A stretch of DNA of 64,000 nucleotides from Solen grandis (taxonomy: Eukaryota > Mollusca > Bivalvia > Adapedonta > Solenidae). The position numbers and the translations under genes are program-made. The DNA lies in NCBI GenBank assembly GCA_021229015.1, contig CM037792.1, positions 36,267,398 to 36,331,397 of the forward strand, read 5' to 3'. This document shows, piece by piece, positions 1-10,498 of the stretch; the stretch's first letter is position 1; each line of letters begins with the position of its first letter. The notes beneath the pieces were generated by a model, which ran no database searches, had not been told where the DNA came from, and saw only the letters and a program-made list of their open reading frames with translations.

Positions 1-701
1 TATATAATAAATATAATATATTTCACTGTTTATATTTCACTGTTTAATTTTGTGTTTATGTTTGTTTTATAACTCTAAATCTTATTTTAAAGAATAAAAC
101 ATCATGTGCAATAGAATTAGAGCATCTTTGAAATGATACAAAATATTTGCAAATAAGTGTTAATTTGTCTTAGACTAATTTCTACACTAAATAATGGATA
201 GACTGAAAACAGTGCCAAAATATCTTCTAGAATGTATGTTAATACATATACCCAATCCACTTCGAGAGAACCTCAACAGAGCTTTGCAGTGATTTTTAGC
301 TCGTTTCTTATTTCTTATCTTTTTTTCTTTTTCAAAGAAAAAAAGTGAATGTATTGTCATCACTCTGGTGTCGACGTTGTTGGCTTCGCCATCGTAAAAT
401 AACCGTTACCTTTGGTCATAACTTCTAAACTATTAAATTGTCTGTCATCAAACTTACGTCATATTATACTTGTTCACTATCACAAGAGCTATTTTCTCAT
501 CAAGGGACATAATTTTAGGTCCAGTTTGACCTTATTTATATCCCCTTTAAAAAAGCTTTGTTAAGACTGTAAGGTAACGAAACTAATGGTAAGCTGATGA
601 TTCAATCACGTAAGTTTTTACTTAAAAAGTACTCGAATGTAGGAACACATAGGATAATCCTTATTAACGTATTATCTACATACACTTGTTTTTGTTTTCA
701 G
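1..701. other. AT-rich non-coding flank with an old interspersed repeat
   Basis: No coding signal is seen before the splice acceptor at 700-701. The part at about 390-560 is homologous, in inverted orientation, to 5390-5580 (shared stretches include 'gccatcaaactt'-type and 'ctaggtcc'-type blocks with many differences). It is therefore a diverged dispersed repeat. The rest is probably intron of the gene whose last exon follows. Confidence 0.5.
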
Positions 702-1220
702 ATAGTGTTTACGATGTATGGCCACATCCTTTGGCTTGACGCTTCAAGAAGGTTTTTATCTCTAAGGTTCTCTACGAATGCAAACGCTGCACTGAAATGG
801 ATGGAAAAAAACCACGTGACCGTTATGAGCCTCCCAACCAATAAACCAGGATCATTAGTGCAGCATACTTTCAATAAAACGTTCAGTTATTTTTCAGAAT
901 CACCATCCTGCTTCCTGGGAAAAAGCTATCGCGCGGCAAGTCTCTTCTTTGCTCGTAACAGTGACGAGAGCCGAACGGTTGTTAAACAATGGATGGCATG
1001 TGCTCTCACACAACACTGCATCAGTCCCCCGGGTGCCTTTTTAAAGTGTCCAGACTTAATAAAAGATTTTACCGTGAAAGATTCAGGACTGTGTCACAGA
1101 TACGATCAATCAGTTCTCGGTATAATGTGGTATAGACTGTACCCGAACATGGAGATACAAAGACCTTCGTGGCTTAAGATAAAAAGAGGCCATAAAGCTA
1201 ACTATTTTCCAAGTCTTTAA
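702..1220 (+). CDS. 3'-terminal exon of a putative glycosyltransferase-like protein (DUF1647-like)
   Basis: The reading frame is open from 597, but a good acceptor (pyrimidine-rich 'tttgttttcag', AG at 700-701) places the exon start at 702 in phase 0, giving about 172 residues to the TAA at 1218-1220. The translation looks strongly coding, with a conserved-looking 'WLDAS' segment early, regularly spaced cysteines, and 'CHRYDQS' followed by 'MWYRLYP' near the C-terminus. From memory of the family, a W-x-D-x-S motif plus a C-H-R-x-D-Q-S motif is typical of uncharacterised invertebrate proteins of the DUF1647 / nucleotide-sugar-transferase-like type. Such proteins are usually Golgi type II membrane enzymes, but no membrane segment lies in this exon. 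The upstream exons must lie before position 1, because no start or earlier coding exon is visible here. Coding status is fairly sure; the family name is an inference. Confidence 0.62.
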   Translation: MVFTMYGHILWLDASRRFLSLRFSTNANAALKWMEKNHVTVMSLPTNKPGSLVQHTFNKTFSYFSESPSCFLGKSYRAASLFFARNSDESRTVVKQWMACALTQHCISPPGAFLKCPDLIKDFTVKDSGLCHRYDQSVLGIMWYRLYPNMEIQRPSWLKIKRGHKANYFPSL

Positions 1221-1224
1221 TAAA
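1219..1224 (+). promoter_or_regulatory. AATAAA overlapping the stop codon
   Basis: The hexamer AATAAA uses the last two bases of the TAA stop of the preceding exon. It could be a poly(A) signal giving an extremely short 3' UTR, but in AT-rich DNA it may be chance. Confidence 0.25.
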
Positions 1225-2233
1225 TTAATGGTTTTTACTACGGATGACACATTTTATATGCTATATTTTCGACAAATATAGTTATTTTTTGTGTGAAAAT
1301 GAGTCAAATGTTTTACAATATCAAATGAAGCATATTTTGAACATTCTAAAACATAATGAAACGTATATTCGTTATGGCAATTACGATAAAGGCCTATTTA
1401 TTATGAAGCCATGTGAAAACGTATATTCATTTAGAAAGTACAGTTTCTTATTAGCGGTGTATTTATTGTTTTGCAGGGACCTTTTTAATAGCCAATTTAA
1501 ATCACATACATTGTAGATATTTATAGTGGGAATACTTTAGTTGAACATTATCAGATTTTCCTGTGTATTATTCTATTATTATAACATTTCGACAAATCGG
1601 TACCGTATTAGTAATATGTTTGGAGTTATTGGCCTTACTTCGAAATGATGAAATAACGGGTCGCTATTTGGCTTCGCTCATCTTTGCACATTTTGCCGGA
1701 ATAAATACTAGGCTTTCCTATGAATGCAGCAGGACTATTTCAGATAATCAGGCGGTATATTTTACAATTAAAATTATACACAATGCTTTTAAAAACAGTA
1801 AGTGTACAACAAGAGATGACTCGTGTTTTCTGAAACTTATCTGACAAATGTATATCAGCATGTGTACCTGTTAATTGGGGCTTTTATTATATTGTTTACT
1901 GTTTTTGTGAATATCCACATTTATGTGTTAAGCTTTTCTGCAACAAAACCAAATAATAATAGAATATTAAAATTACTTACGTAGTGAACATCCTTAAAAC
2001 ATTAGTTTTTGTATAGTGACTCGTTGAGCTCAGTGACTTCTACCTCCCTTTGAGGATCAAAGTAGACATTTTTTACTTTATATGGACACATCAGTATGTG
2101 CTATACATAAAGCTAAATTAGAAATGCGGTCATCCCGTTTTTTCATGTAAAATAAATAACTGCAGTTACATAATACCGAAAGAGTAAGCGGAAATTGAAG
2201 AACAAACACTAAAGTGGGTAATTATTACATAAC
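1225..2233. other. AT-rich non-coding, nothing recognised
   Basis: Two short open frames (1244-1516 and 1563-1844, +) give compositionally poor translations without recognisable motifs or splice context. This is probably 3' UTR and intergenic DNA. Confidence 0.4.
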
Positions 2234-2770
2234 CTGTGTTAACATGTCTCAATATACTTTTTGGTTAAGCTATACCTGCTCAAGCTATAGAGGTTCAAAC
2301 TTTTTCAAATGGATTAAAAAAAATAAATAAAAAAATAGAAAAACATGTTTTTTGAACATAGCACTTAGATAACAAGGAAATACTAGTAGACTGATTGGAT
2401 ACACATCAACACATTTTTTATTATATTTAAGGAATCTGCAAATAAGAGGTAAAAAATGACATTTTCCTTCCATTAGCGACAAAACGTCACAAAAGTGTGT
2501 AGTTGCATAATTCATACATACTGATTTTTACAAAAGTGTTGAACCATGCATTATAGTCCACGGTGACTATAAACAAATACCAGCACCTGATTCGACGAGA
2601 GGACAATGCCATATGCTAAGATGTGTGTTTGTTTTTTGGGTTTAACGTCCCACCGACAGTATTTCAGTCGTTTTGAGACGATGTCTACTTGAGCATGTGC
2701 TAAGAAGAGGTTGTTCAAGGACGGTTGGGCTCAGAACCAGGATGTGATATCTCGTCACTAGAATACGGAA
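2234..2770 (+). repeat. First copy of a ~540-bp duplicated repeat
   Basis: Closely matches 3529-3977 (same order and junctions, including 'tgacattttccttcca', 'ttatagtccacggtgactat' and a SINE-tail segment). Both copies share the same SINE junction, so this is duplication of one composite block rather than independent insertion. A diverged third copy of the 5' part lies at 6131-6335. Confidence 0.75.
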
Positions 2771-2850
2771 TGATATCATTCGCGTGCACACGATGTCCCT
2801 TGATTACCAAACAACTGTTGGTGCGGCATTTAGCTCTGTCTTACAAACAA
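2629..2850 (-). mobile_element. Truncated V-SINE/RUDI-like SINE (tail end)
   Basis: Reads 'gggtttaacgtcccaccgac' and onward into the AGACGATGTCTACTT segment. This is the reverse complement of the tail of the complete SINE at 53393-53690. The tRNA head is not recognisable. Confidence 0.65.
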
Positions 2851-3189
2851 ACAATTCAATACGTAGTAAGCTGAATAGAATATTATTTATAATATATACT
2901 AAATAACTTTAAAACGCCTCATGCATATGAACCAAAACGATATTTCACGTATTTTTGTTACTTGACCGGTTAACCCTTCCTTTAAACACGCGTTTTCTAT
3001 AGTGAAAAAGCAATAGTAGAACATAAAATATGCACCAATCTATTTCATAAATATGCCTCGTTACACCTCTAAATAATCTGAAAGGTGAGGCGTTTTTAAA
3101 GGTCTCGAGGATATATTATCCTTAACATAAATGTTTTGATATAATTACTGTCGTTAGTAATGAATGAATCACTGCGTTTAAATCAGCAA

Positions 3190-3262
3190 ACCGTTCGCTC
3201 CAGCGGGACTCGAACTCGCAATGTTTTGCTTTGTAGTCACGGAGCACTTTCACTGGACCACA
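3190..3262 (-). mobile_element. tRNA-derived SINE head fragment
   Basis: 'gggactcgaactcgcaat' is the reverse complement of a Pol III B-box-like sequence, and 'actggacca' further on is a plausible A-box remnant. No cloverleaf with paired acceptor stem is formed, so it is a SINE head or pseudo-tRNA. Confidence 0.4.
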
Positions 3263-3438
3263 GTGTGTGTGAAAGAAAGAGAGAGATTCCACCATGTTTC
3301 TATCTTAGACGTATTTTAAAATACTATCATTTTCATAAGGGACATATGTATATGCATGCATTTACAAAGTTAAATTGACATTGTACCTTGTAACGCCAAA
3401 AATGACCTTTGATCGACCAAAAACACCTTTATGAGTCA

Positions 3439-4066
3439 AGAGACCAAAGAAAAGCATGTACATTAATATGTATACAATGGCGATGTCTCACACCCTAAAT
3501 GGCTGTGTCGTGGTGCGGTTCAGTTTTTGAGGTCCAAACTCGTGCAAATGGATTGCAAAAATAAAAAAAGAAAAGAAGTATATTTTGCAATTAGCACATA
3601 GATAATAAAAACACTAGAGCACTGACTGGGTAACACATTTTATTATATTTTAGGAATCTGAAAATAAGAGGTAAAAAATGACATTTTCCTTCCACTAGCG
3701 ACAAAACTTCACAAAAGTGTGAGTTATGTGGTGGCATAGTTCACACGTACTGATTTTTACAAAAGTGTTGAACCATGCATTATAGTCCACGGTGACTATA
3801 AACAAATACCAGCACCTGATTGGACGAGAAGACAATGCCATGTGCTAAGATGCTTGTTGGGTTTAACGTCCCACCGACAGTATTTCAGTCGTTTGGAGAC
3901 GATGTCTATTTAAGCATGTGCTAAGAAGAGGTTGCTCAAGGACAGTTAGGCTCAGAACCTGGCTGTGATATCTCGCCGTCAAGAGATCAAAGTACATGTA
4001 TGTACATTAATATGTATAAAATGGCGATGTTTCACATCCTAAATGCCTGAGTCGTGGTGCGGTCGA
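3439..4066 (+). repeat. Second copy of the ~540-bp block in partial tandem
   Basis: A complete unit (3439-3977) starts with 'gtcaagagaccaaag' and 'acattaatatgtata'. The same start recurs at 3978-4066 ('gtcaagagatcaaag'), so the block continues as a partial third tandem unit. It carries the same SINE-tail segment at 3853-3975 as the copy at 2234-2770. Confidence 0.7.
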
Positions 4067-4354
4067 TCTTGCGAACACTTCACGTAGAACAAAAACGTTA
4101 AGAACCAACCATATAAGTACATAATAAAAATATAGCACAAAATGACAATCTAGCCATTGACTGTCAAAATTGAAAACACATCCATAGGCAGTCATTGTTA
4201 TCTGTCCAGAAACAAGGTAAGTGGATTATGGATACATTTACATGATACAGTCGCCAGCAATACAAAAAACAACAACAAAAAACAAAAACAAACAAACAAA
4301 AAATGTTTTAACATCAATTCCCGTGGAACTCGGTTCGCAATTAAATCTGCCTCG

Positions 4355-4458
4355 TGACTTTGGTCCAAAGCGGTTATAATTCAAAGTCAATGGATGTTTG
4401 CATCTGCACTGAAAGACCATGAGAATTATTTAATGATGGATAGATTACCTTTAGAAAG
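4355..4458 (+). repeat. MITE fragment (right end)
   Basis: 'caatggatgtttgcatctg' followed by 'tttaatgatggatagattac' matches the right arm of the complete foldback at 21458-21663 and part of 19850-19995. Confidence 0.5.
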
Positions 4459-5190
4459 TCAAATGTTAAATCCCCATTATTGTGTCGCCGTCTCGTTGAA
4501 CTATCTTGACATGGAAATTATCTAGTGACTTTACATGCATAGTTCATGTGTGTGTTTTAAGTAGCCTGCGACTATATTTAATACCGATTAAGATTGGGTC
4601 TATAGTAGGAAAAGTCAGTGAAATATGAAAACGTAAACTAATGGATAAGGCACAAAGTAGCCTCGTTTCTCACCACAACAATGCCGTAGTGTAACTACTT
4701 TTGATTTATGAAAATAATTCTTGCCTCTTTAGTCCCTAAACAGGTAAAATAACCGTTTAACGGTTAAGAATGGATCCCTTGGGACTAGCCATTTTTAAGA
4801 GAGAAAAACAAATAGCTGCTAAATCAATTTCCGATGTAAACTAGTGCTGTGTTATAAAATAATGTAATGATTGTTGCACTTGCCTTCACGTATCCAAATT
4901 ATTATTATCATTATTAAATACTTCTCGGAAATGCTCACGGTAACACATTCTCCCAATTCTTTATACTAATGAATCACGTGAAAATCACGATACAACTTTG
5001 CCACTTTGACGCCTAAGAAATATGTTCAGATTTTCGGCAGTTTCCGAAATTCGCTTCGTAGTATTGAATACACAATGTATTTAACAGGATTGCTTTCAAC
5101 GCTCACATTCATGTACCAGAAAACATTTCAGGGCTATAGTTAGACATGCTTTTTTAGATATTTAGTTACTGCCTTTAAAATAAACGATTA
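4459..5190. other. Non-coding, nothing recognised
   Basis: AT-rich DNA without an open frame of note or a visible repeat. Confidence 0.4.
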
Positions 5191-5590
5191 GCCCTTTGGT
5201 CTAGTGGGTAAGATTGTTAGGATGTTTGCCATACATGCATTGTCAGTAAGGGTTGTGGGTTCGATATCTAGTCACGGTACATTTTTTAAAGTATCTTTTT
5301 CAAAATATATTTCAACCCCTAAACCAAAGTTTAAAAGTTATGGTTTTGGCTGCATTTTCTTGTTATAAAAAGGAAATAAATTAATTCGGTCAATATGGAC
5401 CTAGGAGTTATGGCCCATGATGGGGATGTAGCCATTGTGAAAGTGAACAACAATGCGAAGTTTGATGGCAGAAGATTTAATAGTTAAATCATGGTTTAAG
5501 GTTGTCACTGTATTTTCTTTAAGAAAGGGAGATAAATTTGGTTAAAATGGACCTAAGATAAAACTAGTCCTTGTGATGTCACAGTAAGTA
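5191..5590 (+). mobile_element. tRNA-headed dispersed repeat
   Basis: Starts with an A-box-like 'tggtctagtggg' and a B-box-like 'gggttcgatatc' (about 5265), as in tRNA-derived SINEs. It runs into a body (5300-5580) homologous to the inverted segment at 390-560. A retroposed repeat with a Pol III-type head is likely. Confidence 0.5.
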
Positions 5591-5599
5591 TTGTAATTT

Positions 5600-5895
5600 C
5601 ATTATTATACACCCGAAAAGGAAAATTAGGAGGTTACTAGAAATCATCCTCTTGATTGGTCCGTCCGTCTGTTGGTCGGTTTCTCTACAGGCCACATTTC
5701 TCTTTTGATCTTAAATAAAATTGGTCAGCATGATCACCTTGATGAATTCTAGGCCGAGTTCAATCACAGAAACTTAGATTCAAAAAGTAGGTCACGAGAT
5801 CAAATCATTGAAAAACTTTGTGTAACATTTCTAATGTGATATTACAAAAGAAATGTTTACCATTATCATTTCTGGGCCAAGTTTAATGCACTTCT
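5600..5895 (+). repeat. Dispersed repeat with 'ggtccgtccgtctg' motif
   Basis: Contains 'ttggtccgtccgtctgttgg' and 'aaaagtaggtcacgagatca', which resemble a dispersed repeat type common in bivalve genomes. Recognition is from general pattern only. Confidence 0.35.
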
Positions 5896-6130
5896 AATGC
5901 ATCTGTTTGTTAGGTTTTATATATTTGATACACTTATTTGTATAAACACGGTCCCGACTGGTTTATATATACTATATCATATATATTGAACCATACTTCG
6001 ACATTCATACATATTCAGATGGTCCGTCAAACTGTAACATAACACTGAAAATAATGTCTTGCACACTAAACTTCTCCAGCGACTTGATGTTTTAAGTCTC
6101 TCTTTTAGCTAATCTGAGCACAACGTGGGT

Positions 6131-6335
6131 GTCTTAACATGTCTTAATGTACGTTTTTGTTAAGTTATACGTTATCAAGCTTTTGAGGTTCTAATTTTTG
6201 CAAATGGATTGCAAAATAAATAGAAAAAAAGTATTTTGCAGTTAGGAAAAGAAGTACTAGTGCATTAATTGGATATACACTAATACATTTTTATTACATT
6301 AAGGAAATCTACAAATAAGAGGTAAAAATATTATA
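6131..6335 (+). repeat. Diverged third copy of the 2234/3439 repeat
   Basis: Shares 'gcaaatggattgcaaaa' and 'acaaataagaggtaaaa' with 3529-3680 and the 5' lead-in with 2234-2270. Confidence 0.6.
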
Positions 6336-6682
6336 GATAACGGTTAACAGAGGTACATTATTATGCATGTCGTGTAGTAATTTTGCTAATGCTGCTAATA
6401 TGAGTTATGCACATTTACACGATAAAAGGGAAGAAACTTTTAAATTTCACTTCATATTCAATTTTAACACTTAAGAATGTTCTTTTGAAACTCTCCGATA
6501 CTCGTGTTTTAAACGGAAATTATTCTTTACTTCGAAACTTTATATATCATTTACAACCATTTACATGCGCAGAGCGTCCATCCCAGGACGTCAGGGATTC
6601 CATTCCCGGCCTCGAAACACCAAAAAGTCTTTTTAGCACACGACATTTTCTTCTCGCCCAATCAGATGCTGATATTTGGTTA

Positions 6683-6812
6683 ATAATCACCGTGGACTAT
6701 AACGTATAGTTCATTACTTTTGTAAAATAAATTAGTAAGTGTGGACTATACAACCACATAACTAACACTTTTGTGAAGTTTTGTCGCTAGTGGAAGGAAA
6801 ATGCCATGTGCT
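6683..6812 (-). repeat. Inverted fragment of the same repeat
   Basis: 'ttttgtcgctagtggaagga' and 'accgtggactata' are reverse complements of the segments at 3690-3800. Together with 6131-6335 it gives an inverted arrangement around about 350 bp of unrelated AT-rich sequence. Confidence 0.6.
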
Positions 6813-6820
6813 TAAAAGGT

Positions 6821-6961
6821 TAGTTCCACCCTCGTAACTATATCGTGTAGTTAAAGGCAACTATGATCTAACCTATACATCTAAAAGGGAATTCGCATAT
6901 CATGTAAAGGTTAGTTCATATTTACCTTTAACTACACAATATAGTCACGAGTGCAGAGCTA
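6821..6961. mobile_element. Foldback / MITE-like element
   Basis: Two ~53-bp arms (6821-6873 and 6909-6961) are inverted repeats of each other with about ten differences, separated by a 35-bp loop. The shared core includes 'tgtagttaaagg'. No coding capacity. Confidence 0.65.
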
Positions 6962-7408
6962 AATACTATATATTTAGTATTTTGTATGGATATAAAACAC
7001 TCCCATTGTTTACATTTATTTTTAAATTGGCGAGTATTCCCAAAGAATACCCGTATTCGGAAAAAAATGAATTTGAAAACCACTGGCGAATCACAATTTG
7101 TTAATCTGCTACGTCATCAATTTATGTACTAGCGAATCATTTACTTAGACATACGAAATGTCTGTGGAACACTTAAGACAAGTGAAAAAGATATGTGGTA
7201 TATGCAAATCAGTAAACAATTGAACCATCTTTAGTATATGGGAGGGGGTATCCGCCAGTTCATTTTTTTTTCAAATTGAGGTTTCACAAGGAACTAGCAT
7301 TTGCATGAAAAAAACACATGTAGGCTCTATTAAGCTTTCAATGTTTCAATCTTCGGGGTTATTTTTTAAAAAGTAAAGTGTATTTTAGTTTATAAAATGT
7401 TATTTGAC
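6962..7408. other. Non-coding, nothing recognised
   Basis: AT-rich flank between the foldback and the transposase relic. Confidence 0.4.
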
Positions 7409-8075
7409 TTATGTATGCACCTTGATGTTGTCCTTACTTGTGCTTAAGGTTAGGCATATGTCTCTCTGCACTGAATGATAGCTAGCGTTGTCGAGTACAA
7501 TTGCATATCTCCCAGTCAGGCAAGGTAGGAGCATTTCTTGCAGCCACTTGCTGAACTGTTTACCGTCAATTTCCCGGTGATTGTCCCCAGTCGATGAAGA
7601 CGCTTTGTAGTCGAGTTTGGCGCCTTGAATGAATCCGTCGCGGGAACCGACATTAACAACGATCAGACGCTGGCCACGATTACAGGGTGGACAGATGCCT
7701 TTCACACCAGACCCTGCCAACATCTCTTTGTCGTGTATACCGTGTCGACCCATGTCTCGTCGACAAACACTAGACGATAACCCTTTCCTTCGAGGTCCTT
7801 TTTTTTCTTTCATAAAACTTTAAACGTTGTGACAGTATCTTCCTGTTGTCGTTGGTCTTCTTCCACAGGATACCCATATTCCTTAGTGTTTTCCTAAGTG
7901 ACTCTCGACTACCAGGATAGAATATTTTTGTATTTAAGAGGCGGTGGAGATTTCTCAAAGTAGGAGTATAGAACTGCCTCAACGTGTTACGGACCACGGT
8001 CTCGTCGAATCCATCTACATGTATCACGTTAACATTTCTTAGGGGACAGCAGCAATCCTGTTTCGTTAAGTTCAT
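7409..8075 (-). pseudogene. Decayed DDE-type transposase (Tc1/mariner-IS630 superfamily)
   Basis: Two overlapping minus-strand frames (8075-7770 and 7813-7409) and a short third frame around 7800-7700 carry consecutive parts of one transposase. The first has a helix-turn-helix-like region ending in 'GILWKKTNDNRKIL'. The third has 'VFVDETWV', a plausible first catalytic Asp. The second has 'GQRLIVVNVGSRDGFI' and 'AIVLDNASYHSVQ', a typical second catalytic Asp block of DDE_3-type transposases. The frame changes show at least two indels, and the third acidic residue and C-terminus are missing or unrecognisable. No terminal inverted repeats were found nearby. It is a dead copy; the superfamily is fairly sure and the exact family is not. 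Confidence 0.7.
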
Positions 8076-8342
8076 TCTGGATTATCCCAGTAGCATCCAC
8101 AGTCTTTTGTATGTATGCACCATCGCTCTTTTCTGAAAAGTCTCGGAAATATTTCAAAACGCCAGCAATTTTATATTTTTCTGTTAATTTAAATTGTTTC
8201 AAAGGTTTCTTACACGACGTATGTAAGCAGGCTAGTAATGAGTAGTTAACAATAATTTCGGCAAAGTTGTGTTATTTGTGATTTGCATGTACATTATTAA
8301 ACATTGTGGTCAAATTTCATTAATAAAAAAACATAAAAAATA

Positions 8343-8420
8343 TTAATGGACTGAGCTGGATTCGAACCCACAACCTTCAGTGTCGAACTCCAGCACATTA
8401 TCATTGAGGCTAGCATGGCA
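8343..8420 (-). mobile_element. tRNA-derived SINE head
   Basis: 'ggattcgaacccacaacc' is a reverse-complement B-box, with 'attgaggctagca' at the other end as a diverged A-box. It is followed by no recognisable body. Confidence 0.5.
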
Positions 8421-9302
8421 TGTCATACGTAATATGTATTCATATTGTACAGTACTGAAAAAAGATCCATATATTATACTTCGGAAACCGACATTTTGCC
8501 GAAAACAGGTAATTGAATATTCAGATGCCACAGGTAAATATTGCCAAACAATGCGATTGTGAATATAGACAGACGGATGAATAATTAGTTTATTGTTCAT
8601 AAAGAGAAAACATATTTTCTGAAATCTTAAATAGAAATAATTTCATTTATGTACAAATCTATCTACAAAAACAGATTCATTACAGTAAAGCAAGATGTGG
8701 TCAGTAAAACAAATATACAAGTAATCATTACTTTACTCAATGGACAAATTTCATAAAACCTAGATAAATATGAAATGAGTTTAACATCAGATTTACATCA
8801 GATAAAAAGTCGTGGAATACCATATGTCCCTAAACTGAAACTTGGAATGTACGAGGCAGAAATGATCAAATATTCTGGCGCTTATGTCTACTTCCTATAC
8901 AGATATATACCTTTGCCATATACGTTTTACTGACCATTTCCTTCCACTAAATTTTATTTGTAAGTACCTCAAAGCTTATTAATTTGTCCAGAAAGCCGGT
9001 AAGGTTTAATTTATCTAAAAGTGTGTGTACGTTCATTTGAAACAAACCTATTTTCATTTATTTGTGGTTTGTTTGTAGTTTGTCACATTAAGCAATGGCA
9101 ACAATTCCCTTTAAGGCAACACATTTGACTAAGTAGTGTAAGTTTCCATTTAGTTCTAGTGTCTTTGGTTGACCCACATCACGGGGCCATGGATCATCTC
9201 ATCGGAATTTTCTGGCTCTGCATTAATACGGATGATCGTCCTCATCAGCTTAGATGGACACGGGGGTTTCTGTTGAAAGTTCCTTTTGTCTTACACACTC
9301 AC
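8421..9302. other. Non-coding, nothing recognised
   Basis: No open frame of note. The stretch near 9170-9280 is less AT-rich and could be 3' UTR of the minus-strand coding-like segment that follows. Confidence 0.35.
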
Positions 9303-9470
9303 TTATATCTGTTTTGAGTTATTAAAAGATATACGGGTATTTGACTGACTACCATATGTTGAATTCCGTCCTGTACCTATGACCATAGGAATCTGGTTCA
9401 CTGTGACAGGTTCAGCATTATCAGAGTGTGGTTTCAAGACAGCTGTTTCACACTCATCACAGTGATTACG
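9303..9470 (-). CDS. Possible short terminal exon, unknown protein
   Basis: On the minus strand a frame is open for about 55 codons from 9470 to a stop at 9303-9305, with a protein-like composition (for example 'HCDECETAV' and 'NQIPMVIGTGRNSTYG'). A possible acceptor 'gatgag' lies near 9455. It could be the last exon of an unidentified gene. No domain is recognised and no partner exons are established, so this is a weak call. Confidence 0.22.
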   Translation of the reverse strand, partial: RNHCDECETAVLKPHSDNAEPVTVNQIPMVIGTGRNSTYGSQSNTRISFNNSKQI

Positions 9471-9913
9471 TCACGCTGCGCTATTTTAATCACTGCCACC
9501 AAATAAAACCACGTGACGATAGTTAAATCATGTTAACAAAACATGACGACACGTTGCCATGTCTTCCAAAACTCGAAGATGAAAGTCGGTGAAAAACGTT
9601 TTTGCTGCGGGGTTTGAAAAATACATTTTGATGTCCGAGATTATAAAGATGGGATTCACTGTTACTAAAATACCCCGTCTAATAGACGAGGTCAGTTTAA
9701 CTTCATGATTGAGAAAGTGAAGGTCATCTGCTGTTGCGATGTCATAGTTCTACTTTTTCACAAAATATTCACCTTTGCATCTATTTTCTATTATTAATTT
9801 TACATTTTTACATATGAATAAAACAAACATTATGTTATATTTTTTACTTCATCAAAAGAAATAAAAACGAATTCGTCAAGCCACTTGTCGAGTAAAACTT
9901 GTGGTGGTAGTGT

Positions 9914-10141
9914 TTAACTGTACTGATCAGGGGAAGTAACCGCTGTGAGGAGTTTAACAGAAGTATATGCTTTATATTTACCTTTATAACGTGCGAACAC
10001 TTGATGATCGTTTCGATCACCCTTGATGGCGTTATCCGTAGTCCTCATGATGTTTTTCCCGCGACTGCCGGGTACTCCTGCTGTGGTGTTCGCGTCAAGC
10101 GACATACGTGTAGACAAATACTCATTACCTGACTCACACAA
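9914..10141 (-). CDS. Possible internal or first exon, unknown protein
   Basis: A minus-strand frame with balanced composition (contains 'LSTRMSLDANTTAGVPGSRG') lies in a locally GC-richer patch. It has donor-like sites: 'AAAG|GTAAAT' near 9979-9985, and 'TCAG|GTAATG' near 10128 if read from an upstream ATG at 10147-10149. With the segment at 9303-9470 on the same strand it could belong to one gene, but no joining phase was demonstrated and no family is recognised. Confidence 0.22.
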   Translation of the reverse strand: MCESGNEYLSTRMSLDANTTAGVPGSRGKNIMRTTDNAIKGDRNDHQVFARYKGKYKAYTSVKLLTAVTSPDQYS

Positions 10142-10330
10142 AGCGCCATGTACATTTATACAGTCAACTTAATGTGTATGCACGTATACGTGTATTCATG
10201 TTTGAATTTTATCTGTGTGTTTACATGTTGGTTTTATTATACACATGCATTGATTGTATTTATATTGTATGAATCACCTGTAAACATTGAAAATATTTAT
10301 CCACTTGGGCATTGGCCCTCTGGGTGTTTC

Positions 10331-10498
10331 AGTAATAAAATATTGAATCTCATTACTTATTACCATCATTTAAGGTAAAGTCCCTGTAATTGTTCCGCTA
10401 CATCTTTGACCACTTAATCTCTTCCAAGATAACCAAGGTACCCTTATGAAACATTAGTAATAAAATATTGAATCTCATTACTCATTACCATCATTTAA
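10331..10498 (+). repeat. 43-bp direct repeat, 125 bp apart
   Basis: The stretch beginning 'agtaataaaatattgaatct' occurs at 10331-10373 and 10456-10498 with one mismatch. It looks like a recent local duplication. Confidence 0.8.

Noticed and set aside
1244..1844. Two + strand frames after the terminal exon
   Set aside because: Low-complexity, AT-driven translations, with no splice signals or motifs.
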